64,000 nucleotides of DNA from Actinernus sp. WN-2022. Lineage: Eukaryota; Cnidaria; Anthozoa; Actiniaria; Actinernidae. Positions 11,233 through 23,440 of the stretch are shown here, piece after piece; the stretch's first letter is position 1; each line of letters opens with the position of its first letter. A model generated the notes under the pieces. That model was given only the letters and a program-made list of their open reading frames with translations. It ran no database searches and had not been told where the DNA came from. Both the position numbers and the translations under genes were made by a program. The stretch spans positions 4,526,965 through 4,590,964 of the forward strand of contig JAOWCC010001368.1 of assembly GCA_030867875.1 (NCBI GenBank), written 5' to 3'.

Positions 11233-12650
11233 ATGAGTCATACCAATCGAGAATTAAAACTCTGAATTATTGCATTATTTAGAGACACCATATCGACCGG
11301 TACGCCGTTTGCGCAGCTAAAACAATGAGCGAAGTTTCGTATGATATACAATTTGTTAGTCTTTTGTATTCCCAGAACCCTCACAAAGCATAACGCTCGA
11401 CATAGTATTTAAACAATATAGTGTGATATAATTTAGTATTATTTTTAGTATTCAAAGAAGGTATGCAACAATAGCTATATATACCCTCACAAAGCATAAC
11501 GACCGGGCACAACAACTACATATATACTCTCGCAAAGCATAACGATCGACATAGGGTATTTAAAGATGGGAAGATGAAAGGTTTACCTTTTTTCTCTGTC
11601 TTGACGCCTTGTTAGTATTTTTTTCTCCTTCCAAATGTCTAAGCCTGCAGTTCGAAGGAAACATCAAAGAACAGAAACCGCACAGAAGAGAAATGTGAGA
11701 CCGAATGTCCACAAGGAAAGTGCTTTCTATTTCTCTGGATGTCCAGCTTCCTACCGTTATAAATTATACTTGGATTAAGAGATTACAAACTCATTACATT
11801 TGTTTGGAAGCTTTGAGTATCAATTTACGTTTCATCCTTTTAGTACATCGGCCTTTTGGAGCCCATTTTTGGATCCCATTTTGGGTTACGATTGTACAAA
11901 AGTTTTAATTTTTAGTCTTTTAAATTCTGCGAAATGTTATCAAGTACGTTCAAATAAGGACGTACACTTTACTTCTTCAAATACTCAATATTAACTTCGA
12001 TAATTTTTAATTTAAGACTGAATAATGAAGAAATAAACAATATCACACCTACTTTTTAAAAGGATTGGTAAGGGTATGAGTTTCTGGATCGAGTAGCTGA
12101 AGTGCAATCACCCAAACCGAGCCATTAAAACACCAGGAAAGTGTTTGTCAAATAGGAGACTCCAGTCTCTGATGTAATCTACGACAACCAATAGAATGGT
12201 TTCGATATATATTAAATGTTCCGTATCTGCTAGCTCAATCTTTATACTGAAATAAGCGAGGAACTCCCCTTAGCCTTGAGATTCAAGAGGCTAACTGGCT
12301 AATTAAAAAAGCACTAATTCATATTCCTAATCTTTTTTAAACACCAAATAAAGAGAGTAAAAACAGGACTAGCCGCTTGTGACTGTAGCAGAATTGCTGT
12401 TAGTGTTATTGTCAAGTCACGAAGCCGTTAGTGTATTAGAGACAGGCTGCACTAGGTGAATTAGCACAGGAACTCCAGGTGCGGAGAGGAAATGGAGATG
12501 GCAGAGAGAAGCAATACCAAGACAAGCCAACGACACGCTATTCAGTTTTCTAAGTTACTTGAGTAACGATGGGAGGAAGGGGGTGAACAGGAGCTAGCGA
12601 GTATTAGTGTTAGTTAGGCGGTTTTTGTTACTGCTATCTCAAAACTCTGT
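11233..12650. other. Intergenic with a dispersed short repeat
   Basis: The motif CTCACAAAGCATAACG recurs at about 11379, 11486 and (with one change) 11528, followed by partly shared CGACATAG...TATTTAAA sequence. Otherwise nothing is recognised. Confidence 0.5.
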
Positions 12651-12912
12651 TTTAATCCCGGGGGAGGGGGGGTTCTTCAAGGTAAAAAGGGTAGGGGTGA
12701 CCGTCGGAAAACCTCGAAAAATACCCTAAGAAATACCAAACCTTGAAAAAATTTCCCACCCTAAAATGTACCTCATGGTCTAAAAATCACCCTGAAAATG
12801 GGTTTCACTTGGACAACCCCTAAAAAATACTAAATCACCGATTTCAAACCTTAAAAAATACGACGATCACCCCTACCAGCCGAATATAGGAAAAACTCCC
12901 CCGGGGTTTTAA
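12651..12912. mobile_element. MITE with CCCGGGGGAG ends
   Basis: TTTAATCCCGGGGGAG at 12651-12666 and CTCCCCCGGGGTTTTAA at 12896-12912 are inverted. A second inner pair lies around GGTAGGGGTGACCGTCG and CGACGATCACCCCTACC. The interior is low-complexity AAATACC-rich sequence with no coding potential. Confidence 0.65.
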
Positions 12913-13380
12913 TACTTCGTAGTTTCGCTGAAATACCCAAAGCGACTGTATCGTGATTGACTTGCGGTAAAATCGAATAAGCCCAATGCCAGGATGCAGA
13001 CAAAGTGTCTATTTTACATAATTATTACACGATAGTCTGTCAATGATTATATAACCTCGAGTGGGGATATCATTGTTATCAACATGTTTGGGGCGGTACG
13101 TATCACTTCACAGACAAAACCTATTTTGTCTACTTTCTTCTTTTTTACCTCGTAATGTTTCTAAAATGTGAAACACATTACTTTTAAAAAGAGTCCACAT
13201 CATCTTGAGCAAGTTTGTTTGCCGGATTTTGACGGCTTGGTTTGACAGGCTAGCTTTTAAAGAAATGTTGGTGATTTTTCAAAATAAAGAAATGAAAATG
13301 CTCGCCTGGCGGTAGTTTCATGGCTGCTTGGAGATTCAGAATTTATCTTGTCGTGTTTAACTTGATAACTCACTGTTCAT
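12913..13380. other. Intergenic, nothing recognised
   Basis: No exon or repeat boundary identified. Confidence 0.35.
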
Positions 13381-13747
13381 GCAGCTCAAGCTCAAGTTAC
13401 GAAAATATAACTTTATAAGGGTTTGTATGGGAGCGTAACGAACTCCGTTTACTAGCCAGAAATACTGTAAACATTTGAATAAAAATGACTTACCTTGCCA
13501 CTGTGATGTCTTCTGTCATGTTTCTCTCCTTGTTGGGTGGTTTTAAAGGGGCTCCGAAATATAAACCCGGCTAAAATCAGCTTAAAACCACCCAACAAGG
13601 AGAGAAACATGACAGAAAACATGACAGTGGCAAGGTGTCATTTTTATTCAAAAAAAAATACAGTATTTCTGGCTAGTAAACGGAGTTCGTTTCGCTCCCA
13701 TACAAACCCTTATAAAGTTATACTTTCGTAACTTGAGCTTGGGCTGC
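13381..13747. repeat. Fold-back (palindromic) element, about 165-bp arms
   Basis: The left arm 13381-13546 is the near-perfect reverse complement of the right arm 13580-13747, with a spacer of about 33 bp. Shared blocks include GCTAGTAAACGG, CTCCTTGTTGGGTGG and CTTATAAAGTTATA. A transcript through it would form a hairpin of about 165 bp. It abuts the 5' side of a LINE. Confidence 0.85.
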
Positions 13748-13830
13748 CTGTGGTAAGTTGAAAAGCTATAAACACTCGTAAGATAATTCCGTATGCCACA
13801 AAGAATATCGTCTATAAATGCCCACAATGA

Positions 13831-16800
13831 TATAAGTTAGTAAGAGAAAATAGCAAAGCTATTGAGTGCGACTCTTGTTTAAATTGGCATCATTTCAAAT
13901 GTAGTAAATTAACAACTAAAGAGTTCAATTATTACTGCTTAACAGGAGATCTCTGGCTTTGTTTGGCCTGCAGAAATGATATATTGCCATTTAATTCCCT
14001 CTCTAACTCTGATTTAATTAAGATAACATTCAATTCCAATACCAGTTGTTATTGTTCAAAACAAATTTCTCAATTTAGCTTAGACTGCTCATCACATTTT
14101 GACATAATATCCTCTATCTCAAATATACCACATTTAAAAGATTTTGATGTTGATGCACAGATGCCATCTAATTTAAACTTTGACTACTATTCTTCACATG
14201 ATTTTCATAGTAATTTGGAAATTTTATCTTTAAAAAAATCATTTTCTGCTCTGCATTGTAATATTCGCAGCCTACAAGCTAACTTTGATAACTTAATTAA
14301 TTTGCTTGATAGCCTAGATTTCAATTTCTCAATTATTGGCTTATCAGAAATTAAGTTTCAAAAAGGAAGGGATGTATTGTCCAATATTTCAATACCTAAC
14401 TACACCTTCATATCACAACCCAGCAACACCATTGCTGGGGGTGTTGGATTTTACATAAGCAGTTATTTGAAGTATTCAGAAAGAAATGATTTGAGTCAAT
14501 GCACTGATTATTATGAGTCTATTTGGATTGAAATTGAAAATTCTAATGGGAAGAATTTTCTTTGTGCTGTCTTTTATAGACATCCAAGTAGTAACCTGGA
14601 ACCTTTTCTAAAAGATTTTTACATGGTACTTGATAAAGTAAGTAAAGAGAATAAATATTGTACAATAATGGGTGATTTTAATATCAATCTTCTAAATTAT
14701 GAATCTCATCATCTTACTGAAGAATATATTAATACATTGAATTCTTATTCATTCCAGCCCTTGATCACTCACCCAACAAGAATAACTCATCATTCAGCCA
14801 CATTAATCGATAACATTTTTTTCAATTTTCTTGAGCACTATACTGTAAGTGGTAATATAATATATGACCTCTCTGATCATCTTCCTAACTTTGCTATATT
14901 TGATAAAATAAGTTTCTTTTCCAGCCAAAATAGAATTTACAAACGTGACTATTCAAATTATAATGAATCAGCTTTTATTGAGGAATTTAAAAAAGTAAAC
15001 TGGGTTGACCAACTTCCTGTTGACAACAGTATTGATGATCTTTATGAGTCATTTTACTCAAAAGTATCAGTAATTGTAGATAAGCATATTCCATTAAAGC
15101 AACAATCTCGCAGAGCCTCTAAACTCTGTTCAAAACCTTGGATAACTCCTGCCTTATTGGTATCAATAAAAAAGAAAAATAATTATTACAAAAAGTACAT
15201 AGCTTCTAAACAAACCTATTACTTTACAAAATTTAAAATATATAGAAATCACCTAAAATCCTTAATTGCTCTTAGCAAGAAAACATATTATAATAATTAT
15301 TTCAGTAAACATTCCAAGGATATCAAAAATATCTGGAAAGGTATAAAACAAATTGTCTCAACCAGGTCAAAAACGTTGCACTTTCCATCTAAAATTATAC
15401 TCCAGAATCAAAATGAATTAACCGACCCTTTAGCTATAGCTAATTCTTTTAATGATTATTTTGTTAATGTAGGAATCAATCTTGCTAATGTTATTCCACA
15501 AACAAATAGATCACCACTTGATCATATTGAAAGTTCCATATCTAATAGTTTTTTTCTGTCTCCCTGTACTTCTGATGAAATTCAAAGTGAAATTCAAAAT
15601 CTCTCTAAATCTAAAGCTACTGGTCCTTTCAGTATACCTGTCTCAATTGTTAAAACTTTAAAGTCAGTAATATCAAAACCATTAGAAATAATTTACAATG
15701 TCTCTTTATCATCAGGTATGGTCCCTGCAAAATTTAAAGTTGCACGTGTAATTCCAGTTTATAAAGCAGGCTCTAAAACGCTAAGATCAAACTATCGGCC
15801 TATATCATTACTTCCTATATTTAATATAATTATGGAAAAACTGGTATACAAACGTCTACTTGCTTTTCTTGATAAATACCATTTGTTATGTGATTCTCAG
15901 TTTGGTTTTCGTCCTAAACACTCAACAATTCATGCCATTTTACTAATACTTGATAAAATAAACAATGCAATCGAAAACAACTTTTATTCTTGTGGAATTT
16001 TTCTAGATTTTAGTAAAGCCTTTGATACTGTCGATCACCAAATTCTTCTTAAAAAACTTGAATGTTATGGAATTAGAGGACTTCCAAATGCTTGGTTCTC
16101 ATCATATTTATCAAATAGAAAACAATTTGTATCAGTTGGTAATTCTATTTCAGGGTACAAAGCAATTAGTTGTGGGGTCCCTCAAGGATCAGTTCTCGGT
16201 CCAATATTATTTCTTATATACATCAATGATTTCATAAATTGTTCTAAATCTGGTGATTTCCACTTGTTTGCAGATGATTCAAACATATTTTTTTCCAATA
16301 AAGATCTTAATTCTCTAAAATATACAGCCAATGACACTCTTAATAAAGTGAGCGAGTGGCTTAATACAAATAGATTATCTCTGAACATAGATAAATCAAA
16401 TTTTGTGATATTCCATCCTGTACAAAAGAAAGCTTTTCCCATTGAGTTGTCTATTAATCAAAAATGCCTAAAACAAAAACCGAGTGTTAGATACTTAGGT
16501 GTGCTAATAGATTCTAATCTATCCTGGAAATATCAAACTCAGGAAATACTAAAAAAAGTCTCTAGAGGTATAGGAATCCTCTCCAAGATAAGACACTATG
16601 TGAATTTGAGTGTCCTGATCAAACTTTATTATTCGATAGTATATCCCTTCCTTACATATGGTCTACTTGCATGGGGAAACACTTACCCAACATCACTACA
16701 AAAGCTATCTATTATTCAAAAGAAATCCATTCGTATTATTACATTTTCAAAGTTTGATGCACATACAAGCCCCTTTTCAAGAAATTAAACATTTTAAAGC

Positions 16801-17096
16801 TAGCAGATCTGATATTCTTGCTTTCAGTTACGTTTATGTTTGATTATCATAATAATAATATCCCAACTTCTTTCTCGGAATTCTTCACTCTAGTCAATAG
16901 AATCCATGAGCATAATACTAGATTAGCTTCAAAATCAACATATTTTATACCAACTGTTCGAACAAACTATGGTAAATTCAGTTTAAGATATAAAGGTGCT
17001 GTAATCTGGAACTCACTTTCCGAAGAAAATAGGACAATTCAGTCAAGGAAATTCTTCAAATCTAGACTCCAAAAACAGCTCATAGAGAATTACTAA
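13831..17096 (+). pseudogene. LINE endonuclease/reverse transcriptase ORF, one frameshift
   Basis: The frame opens after a stop at 13828. It starts with an incomplete PHD-like cluster (CDSC, WHHFKC, WLCLAC). From the ATG at 13963 it runs 941 residues. Endonuclease motifs are NIRSLQ (about residue 100), GDFNIN (about 237), TLIDNIF and SDHLP (about 306). RT motifs are YRPISLLP, QFGFRPKHST, LDFSKAFDTVDH (about 677), GVPQGSVLGP and the catalytic FADD (about 769; the first residue is F instead of the usual Y). At about 16765-16788 the frame shifts by one base. The C-terminal domain then continues in another frame to TAA at 17096 (HNTRLASKSTYF, YGKFSLRYKGAVIWNSL). Apart from this break the frame is clean, so the copy is young but not autonomous as read. 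Confidence 0.9.
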
Positions 17097-17351
17097 TTTC
17101 ATTATATTTATTTTCCCTTATATCCATCTTCTCTTCTAAATCTTGTATTTGCATCTCCCCATCTCCCTCCCCAAGATACCCGTGTGTAGTTTCATCGTCA
17201 TTTAGTGCTTAGTATTATTGATGTCAAGTGTGATAATATACAATTGTGTCGTATGTTATATATATATTTCTTCATGTTTCCTTTCTTTTTTTTGTTTTGT
17301 TTTTCGTTATCTAGTTCGACCCATATTATACTGTCTATAAAAATATATTTC

Positions 17352-17399
17352 GGGATACCAGACTCGATTAGTTTTCTTCTAAGCTACTTCTGGTATCCC
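17352..17399. repeat. Hairpin in LINE 3' UTR
   Basis: GGGATACCAGA and TCTGGTATCCC form an 11-bp perfect stem with a 26-nt loop, about 70 bp before the tail. Such hairpins may be recognised by the LINE's own RT. Confidence 0.7.
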
Positions 17400-17708
17400 A
17401 ATACTCTAACTATGGCAATCACATTTATTAATTACACTCCATGTAAATACAGAGTATGAATAAAGACTTGTTGACTTGTTGTCTATAAGTCGCACAGAAC
17501 TGTTGTTAGTGATGAGTTGAAAATTAATCAAATTGATTGTAGCCTGCTTGCAGGTGGTAGAGGGTATTTTTTCGCGCAGAAAACGGATCGCAGAAGACGG
17601 ATATCGATATCCGTCAGCTTGTGCAAACAAGCTCCTGTTATCCCTGCTGTTATTTGAAATGGTTTAGTCTAAGATGGTGAAGAAAAAATATTTTTATTTA
17701 TTACTCAC

Positions 17709-17741
17709 TATGCTTCCGCCCCCCCCCCCCCCCCCCCCCCT
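17709..17741. repeat. Poly-C tract
   Basis: About 30 C residues in a run interrupted once or twice. Length is likely variable and error-prone in sequencing. Confidence 0.85.
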
Positions 17742-17804
17742 TCAGCATTATTTTACTAAATATGTACATAATTGTATGTCTATTCATATTGCTTGCACCT
17801 CCCA

Positions 17805-17990
17805 GTTAGCTCCGTGATAATTAAAGCACCAGTCTGTCTGGCAGGTGATCAGAGGTTCAAACCCAGGCCAGACAAACAGTCAGGGTCTCAAAATAACTGA
17901 GTAGGTGCTGCCTTTGTGAACTAATTTCGTTCTCAAACTACAAAAGGTTAGACCTTCACTTCTTCTTGGATTTATAAGGACATTAAATCG
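17805..17990 (+). mobile_element. tRNA-like SINE fragment
   Basis: GTTAGCTCCGTGATAATTAAAG resembles an A-box region and GAGGTTCAAACCCAGGCC a B-box, about 45 nt apart, followed by non-tRNA sequence. The anticodon arm does not fold convincingly, so a SINE remnant is more likely than a tRNA gene. The 3' limit is uncertain. Confidence 0.45.
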
Positions 17991-18027
17991 AAGACCTGCC
18001 AGTGGGATCCAAGGTGGATCCAGGGTG

Positions 18028-18330
18028 GGGAGCCAGGATGGTGCAGTGGTTAAGCGCTTCGCCTCTCACCTCTGTGGCCCAGGTTCGATTCCCGGACGGG
18101 GCGCCATATGTGAGTTGAGATTGTTGGTACCTCGCCCTTCTCCGGGTTCTCCGGTTTACCTCCCTCAACAAAAGCCAACATGTTAATTTCCAATTCGATC
18201 TGTGGATTAGCCAGGACCTGGTTTTGATCAGCCCCCATGATTCTTTCAGGTCTCGTTAGAAATTCAGAGTCGATAAGAGCTACACTGTAGATATGCCACT
18301 GGTTAAATAATCCCATTGTCATCATCATTA
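18028..18330 (+). mobile_element. tRNA-derived SINE, family A copy 1
   Basis: The A-box GGTGCAGTGGTTAAGCGC and B-box GGTTCGATTCCCGG form a tRNA-like head. The body contains GTGAGTTGAG, TCCGGGTTCTCCGG and GATCAGCCCCCATGAT...TTTCAGGTC. The same body appears at 35960-36190 and 38640-38880. This is the best-preserved of the three copies. Confidence 0.85.
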
Positions 18331-19764
18331 TTTATTATGTTTACATGTACATTAGTATGTCACTAGTGTCAGCAGGCAATAGCTAGTACACAGGGCCATC
18401 ATTCAGTTTTTAAAGGACCCACACTATAAAAGGGCTTCTGTCAGGCACTCTCCACACCTTCAACTGTCACTCAGCCTTTGTGAAGTGAACATCTGATGCT
18501 TTGCTTCAATGATCTCTGACATTTGTTGTGTGAAATTCAAATTTAACACTTGAATATTTAATGTCACAAAATGAACTAAAGTGTTTGTAAATGGTTCTAA
18601 AACATTATCGGCAGGCATTATAAAGCAACTAGCTTCCTTTTTGTGTTTGGCTTACATTTATTTTAGTCTCAGCAATTGAGTAGTATAACAGGCTGAAACT
18701 GAAAGCTTCCTCACTTGCTTTACTGTTCGGAATTTGAATTTCAAATTTTGAATTCCAAAGGGTTAGAAAGGCTTACAAAGAGAGGGGCATTCCCTTTTAT
18801 GGTGCTGGTCCTTGTTTAAAGTGCCTACATGTATATTAAAGCCCTAGCCAGTTATCTTTGATTTAAAAGTCAAACTGGAAAACAAAATGATCGAGATAGG
18901 AAAAGTAATAATTGTTATCATTCAAATTATTTTTTTCGTTGTTTTTATTGGCTGTGAGAACTGCAAATAACTGCCTACAAATAATGGTCTGCTCATGCGC
19001 ATTACGATGCAAAGCCGTTTTGCTGCAAATAATGGTCTACTCATGTGCAGTAACATTGCATTTGTCAACATGGCTCGCTTTCGTGAGCTGTTGGAAAATG
19101 ACTTGGCATGTTTGATAGAAAGTAAAAATGGCGAAAACACAAAAAAGTGACTAAAGCTGCTCTGAATGCCGTGAATCATTGATAAAATTCATATTGGATG
19201 AGGTTGAGCAACCTAACAAATCACAATATTTTGCTCGACCTTGTCCAATAATAATATGGCTTACAGTCTGCCAAATTTCGTTTATTAAGGAATCACATTC
19301 CAATGACGCCATTTAAGGGATAACCTATATATAGTTCCTTTTGCTCTCTTTTTATGTCTGATCCACTTACATTTAAAAGATCATTCTCTAAGATTGTAAG
19401 CATTGCATGTCTGACACCTGAAAAACAACTGTATAAATGAAGAAATTCAATGTTATCAATTCATTTTCAACTCATTAGCATAACGCCCTTAAATGACATC
19501 ATTTCCATAAATCGCCCCAAAATGATTGAACAATATTTAAAACAATTGACTGCATCAAAAGCAATGATACCTGGCTAGCTTTTAGTTGTTGGACAACTGT
19601 GATAAATAGCCTAGGTTTTTTACACCATACGCTACAACTTAGTCTGGCTTTACATTTTACAGTGATCATTATCATACATTGTACTTGTAGTTGTTGGTGA
19701 TAATCTGCAGTAGCTGGCTTCTAATGACAGCCAGGCTGCATGGGCACTGATACATGTACACGTA
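18331..19764. other. Intergenic, downstream of the TMEM177-like gene
   Basis: No exon recognised. A local duplication AAATAATGGTCT.CTCATG occurs at about 18978 and 19027. Confidence 0.35.
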
Positions 19765-20664
19765 CTAACCTTGTTTCAATAATTGTTCATCGACAATATC
19801 CTGCAGTCTCTTTAGTCTCTCTATTAGTTTCGGGTGATCAAGTAGCTTCATTTCATTTCCATGTTGGTCGTAGTAAGACTCTCCCTCTGAACCATGCAAA
19901 ACTCTGAGAATCCTATTCAACTGCAGCCTCTTTCTCATGAAATCTACTCCCCCCTGCGCTGTGGCAAGGTCCACACTACCCGACATTTTATCAGCTAAGA
20001 ATTCTTCATGGTGCTGTAATTCACCTTTAGTGTATCTATAACCTAGGTAACCAAGCCGTAAAATGCACAACTTCAATACAATATCTAACAAGAGTGGAAG
20101 TGGTGAAATTCTGGAAGTAGATGAAGCTATTTTATAAGTAAAATAAAGCCAAGAGGGGGTCATTGCAGCTTTGCAGACTTTGTATTCAGGCATCTGTATG
20201 TGTGCGATCTCGTGACCTATTGTAAATGCTATATTGTCCTTGGTTGGGATAAGGGAATCTCTAATCTGTCCTCCCATCTCCGATTCCCACTTTATAGTTC
20301 TTTCCTTGAAGTTGATTGGAGAGTTCATGACATCCTCCCCATTCTCAAACATATACCAACCCGGTATTCCAAGCACTGCTCCATTAGGTAGCGGAATCGC
20401 ACCAGCATGAAATCCACTGAATCCTTTATTCACAAACAATGACACTTTCTCTGGCTTTTGCAGCTTCATTTTTCCTGCCATTTTGTCAAATATCGACAAG
20501 CATCTCTTGGGTACTTCTTCGCCTTCGGAACCGAGAGCCGACTTGCAGATGGACACGGGGAAGATATGTCCAACAGTTTCGTAGATAAACAGACCTCCTA
20601 CTCCAACACCAACAGATAAACGGATAAATCGCTCTGTTATTTTTCCAGCTAAAGCAAAAGCCAT
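19765..20664 (-). CDS. TMEM177: TMEM177-like protein with intact HExxH zinc motif
   Basis: Intronless gene, 299 residues, close to the length of vertebrate TMEM177. TMEM177 is a mitochondrial inner-membrane protein linked to cytochrome c oxidase subunit 2 assembly. Similarity rests on the central block (GFSGFHAGAIPLPNGAVLGIP, TIKWESEMGGQIRDSL) and the C-terminal block (GGVDFMRKRL, LRVLHGSEGESYYDQHGN). A hydrophobic segment spans about residues 15-35 and a second about 190-212. Residues 151-155 are HEIAH, and 221-225 are EFLAD. This matches the HExxH plus E-x3-D ligand set of M48-type (Oma1/HtpX) peptidases, which the human protein appears to lack. The start at 20664 fits the N-terminal membrane segment. 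A frameshifted relative lies 2.7 kb away on the same strand. An alternative reading is an Oma1-related protease, but the overall blocks fit TMEM177 better. Confidence 0.75.
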   Translation of the reverse strand: MAFALAGKITERFIRLSVGVGVGGLFIYETVGHIFPVSICKSALGSEGEEVPKRCLSIFDKMAGKMKLQKPEKVSLFVNKGFSGFHAGAIPLPNGAVLGIPGWYMFENGEDVMNSPINFKERTIKWESEMGGQIRDSLIPTKDNIAFTIGHEIAHIQMPEYKVCKAAMTPSWLYFTYKIASSTSRISPLPLLLDIVLKLCILRLGYLGYRYTKGELQHHEEFLADKMSGSVDLATAQGGVDFMRKRLQLNRILRVLHGSEGESYYDQHGNEMKLLDHPKLIERLKRLQDIVDEQLLKQG

Positions 20665-23031
20665 GACATTTTTTCACAGCACGTGTGCGACGGCAACTCC
20701 AAAAAAATCAAAATGGCGCGCATTTAATTTGTTACCAGTCCCCGCCGGATGACATTTCAAAGTGATTTTTTTTAGGGGGAGTGGGAGGGGTTTGTTTTTA
20801 TTTGCTAACATCCAGCTGAGGATGCCAGGTTAAAGAAATAAACAACATTTTTTACGTGTCTGGTCTTCTGGCTGACCCTAGAATGGGTTTACGGCTGCTT
20901 GCAGGCTCTCGCCCCTCTTCTCCCAGCACAGAAACCCCACACCTCCTCTCTCCCACCACAGGAATCCCACACCCTGTGAGCAAGACCCTACTCAAGTATA
21001 ACTAATCAAACGGATTGGAATTAGAGTTAGTTTTTGAGAAGGAACCCAGAGAAAAAACCCTTGGAGAAAAGGGGAGATACCAACAAACTCATAACACAGA
21101 GCATACATGACACAAGAGTCTGGGAAATATCAAACCTGGATCTGCAGAGGCAAAATGCTTAACCACTATTCCCCCCCACCCAAAAAAAAATTGTATGTGA
21201 TGGCCATTTTGCCACTCAATATACAAGATGCATGTTAGTTTTATTTTATTTTCTTTATGCTAAATTATGTCTTTTCTCCCTATATTGAGGAATTACTGAC
21301 AATCAGTTACTTAAAAAAATGTAATATACATGTAGCATTTCATCAAATTATGGCAGAAATATATTAGAATGAGGGAGCAAGTCAAAGTTTGTAACCAACA
21401 AAAAATATAGACTCCTATCTAATAGACTTAACCACGGTTTTAAATTCGGATGTGATGCAGGCTAGTAAAAGGGATAAATTAAAGAAGAAAATGTCCACAT
21501 CATTGGCAAATAATAATAATGTTAGATTTAATAACAGACCTGTAGGCTGGCAGTTATTTTTAGCAATTCTCAGATGAACTCATGAAGCTTACAAGCATGT
21601 GGGATGGTGCAAAATTGATTAACAAACTGTGTTACATGGCCTTCAAGGGAAATATTGTTTATCATTTCAATCAAACATTGAGGAAGGAGACTAAACTGTT
21701 TGTAGCCAATAATTAAACAGCTGCCACCAATTGAACATAGACTCCACACATGTGCAACACCATATGACATAGCCCCTTCAAGGATAAGAAATAATGTACA
21801 AAATAAAATTATTATAATTTATTGCACTTCGTTGACTGGGGGAGTGTCACAAACATGCACTCTACAGTAAAATTGATAGAGTTCGTAATAGCTAGCACTT
21901 AACCTTTAAGAGTGATAATAACACAGTAGTGTCTTATAGACACAAACCTAATAAGGCAAGACAATGGAAATACACTGTTACCATAGTTACTTATTTTTAA
22001 AGAACTGATGTAGATCCTCAGACCAAGTAAAAAAAATGTTTATCATCCCAGCTGCTTCCTTTTTCTTTTTTTGTTACTTTAAGTAAACAATTGGAGTCTG
22101 ATCAAGAGTAAACTGGTCAGGAAATATATTATCACAAATTTACTATGTGTACATGAACAGCTTAGTACAAAAAGGTGTAACTTATATCCAGCATGCCCAA
22201 ACATCCTCAAACTTGTACCATACCCTTTTCATTGTCAGAAAAAAGTAAAAACATGATCATGATACACAAGTTTAATTTTACTTGGCCTACATGTAAGCTG
22301 CTGTTGACTTTCACTGGTCAGGTACAATGCCTCTTCATGTAGAATATTTATATTATTTTATTTGTAAGAATTAAAGAACATTAAAAACTGTTCAAACTCT
22401 TCCAGAAAAAAAACGATTCAATAAGGATTCATTTCTTGCTTCTTTGTGACATTATATTCACAAGTATAGTACTGACAGTAATTCACTTCCTCTCTTTACT
22501 GGGGTGGACCTCCCAAAACCTGTGAGTCTCCTGTTTCTGCAGAATAAAATCAAGGAACTAGTTTTTAATCATAATAAACAATCAGGACTGTATATGGTGT
22601 GCATGGTTCAATTTACACCTCTGAATCCAATTGGGTTATTTGATTATTATTTTTATGAACTGGTTTCAAAACAACTGAACCCAAGTTCAAAAATATTGAA
22701 CCAGTACACAACAATTTGAACCAGGGCAGGTCAGGACTTATTTAATGTCTAATTCTAAAAGAGGAGCTTATTAGAAGAGGGGAGCTTAAATAGAAGGGAA
22801 CTAAATAAAGGATTTATGGTAACTGTGAATGTGAACATGCAACTAAATGTAGAACTGAACTGCAATATTATAACTGATGCATGTCAGTCAAGGCAATTTA
22901 AGTCCTCTTAATGAGCCCATGGGCAGCATATAGAGGGACAATTCCCCCTGACTTACCACAATGGCTTAATGAGACATTCTGTGCAGCAACTGTACAGTGT
23001 ATATGCCATTGAAATAACATCATTTTGGAAT
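20665..23031. other. Intergenic between two TMEM177-like copies
   Basis: About 2.4 kb. The TMEM177-like promoter should lie at the left end. No exon, RNA gene or bounded repeat recognised; several short homopolymer runs. Confidence 0.35.
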
Positions 23032-23440
23032 AAGGTCTATAACCATCAGGCTATTAATACCACTATTAATACCTTTCAATTTCCCTGCTGACCAGGGCCA
23101 TAGCTAGGATTTTTTGTCTGGGGGGCAGACTCTGCACAGCCACGGGGGACTCCCGTATATTAAGGGTGGGGATGCTCGTCGGACATTTTTGTTTTCACCC
23201 CTAAGAGGTACTAAACCCCTAAGAGGTACTTTCTTGGGGGAGGGCAACTGCCTCCCCCCCCCCCCCCCCTCCCCCCCCCCCCTCCCCTCCTATCTACGAC
23301 CCTGGCAACTATTCACTGACGGGATATATCAGTAAAGTGTGAGGTGCCATGAGACTGTGGTATATGGCACTATATAAATATTTACTTAAGGTCTATAACC
23401 ATCAGGCTTAAACCAGTATTAATACCTTTCAATTTCCCTG
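23032..23440. repeat. Direct duplication enclosing a possible hAT-like MITE
   Basis: AAGGTCTATAACCATCAGGCT...TTTCAATTTCCCTG occurs at about 23032-23084 and again at 23387-23442. The second copy covers the 3' end of the TMEM177-like pseudogene. Between them is a segment with inverted CAGGGCCATAGCTAGG and CCTATCTACGACCCTG ends (about 23094-23304), with C-runs inside. CAGGG ends are hAT-like. No exact 8-bp duplication was found. Confidence 0.5.

Larger units (their letters stand above)
13750..17482 (+). mobile_element. CR1/L2-like LINE, nearly complete
   Basis: Non-LTR retrotransposon with a truncated PHD-like zinc region, apurinic-type endonuclease, reverse transcriptase and C-terminal domain, followed by a roughly 380-bp 3' UTR. 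The UTR contains a short hairpin (17352-17399), an AATAAA signal near 17458 and an octamer tail (ACTTGTTG)n at about 17465-17482. The octamer tail and the lack of RNase H point to the CR1/L2 group, by inference. The 5' limit is uncertain because the zinc region is cut and no upstream UTR was recognised. Confidence 0.85.

Noticed and set aside
23240..23292. Protein-coding call through the C-run near 23,250
   Set aside because: Proline stretches come from homopolymer C tracts, which are also likely length errors.
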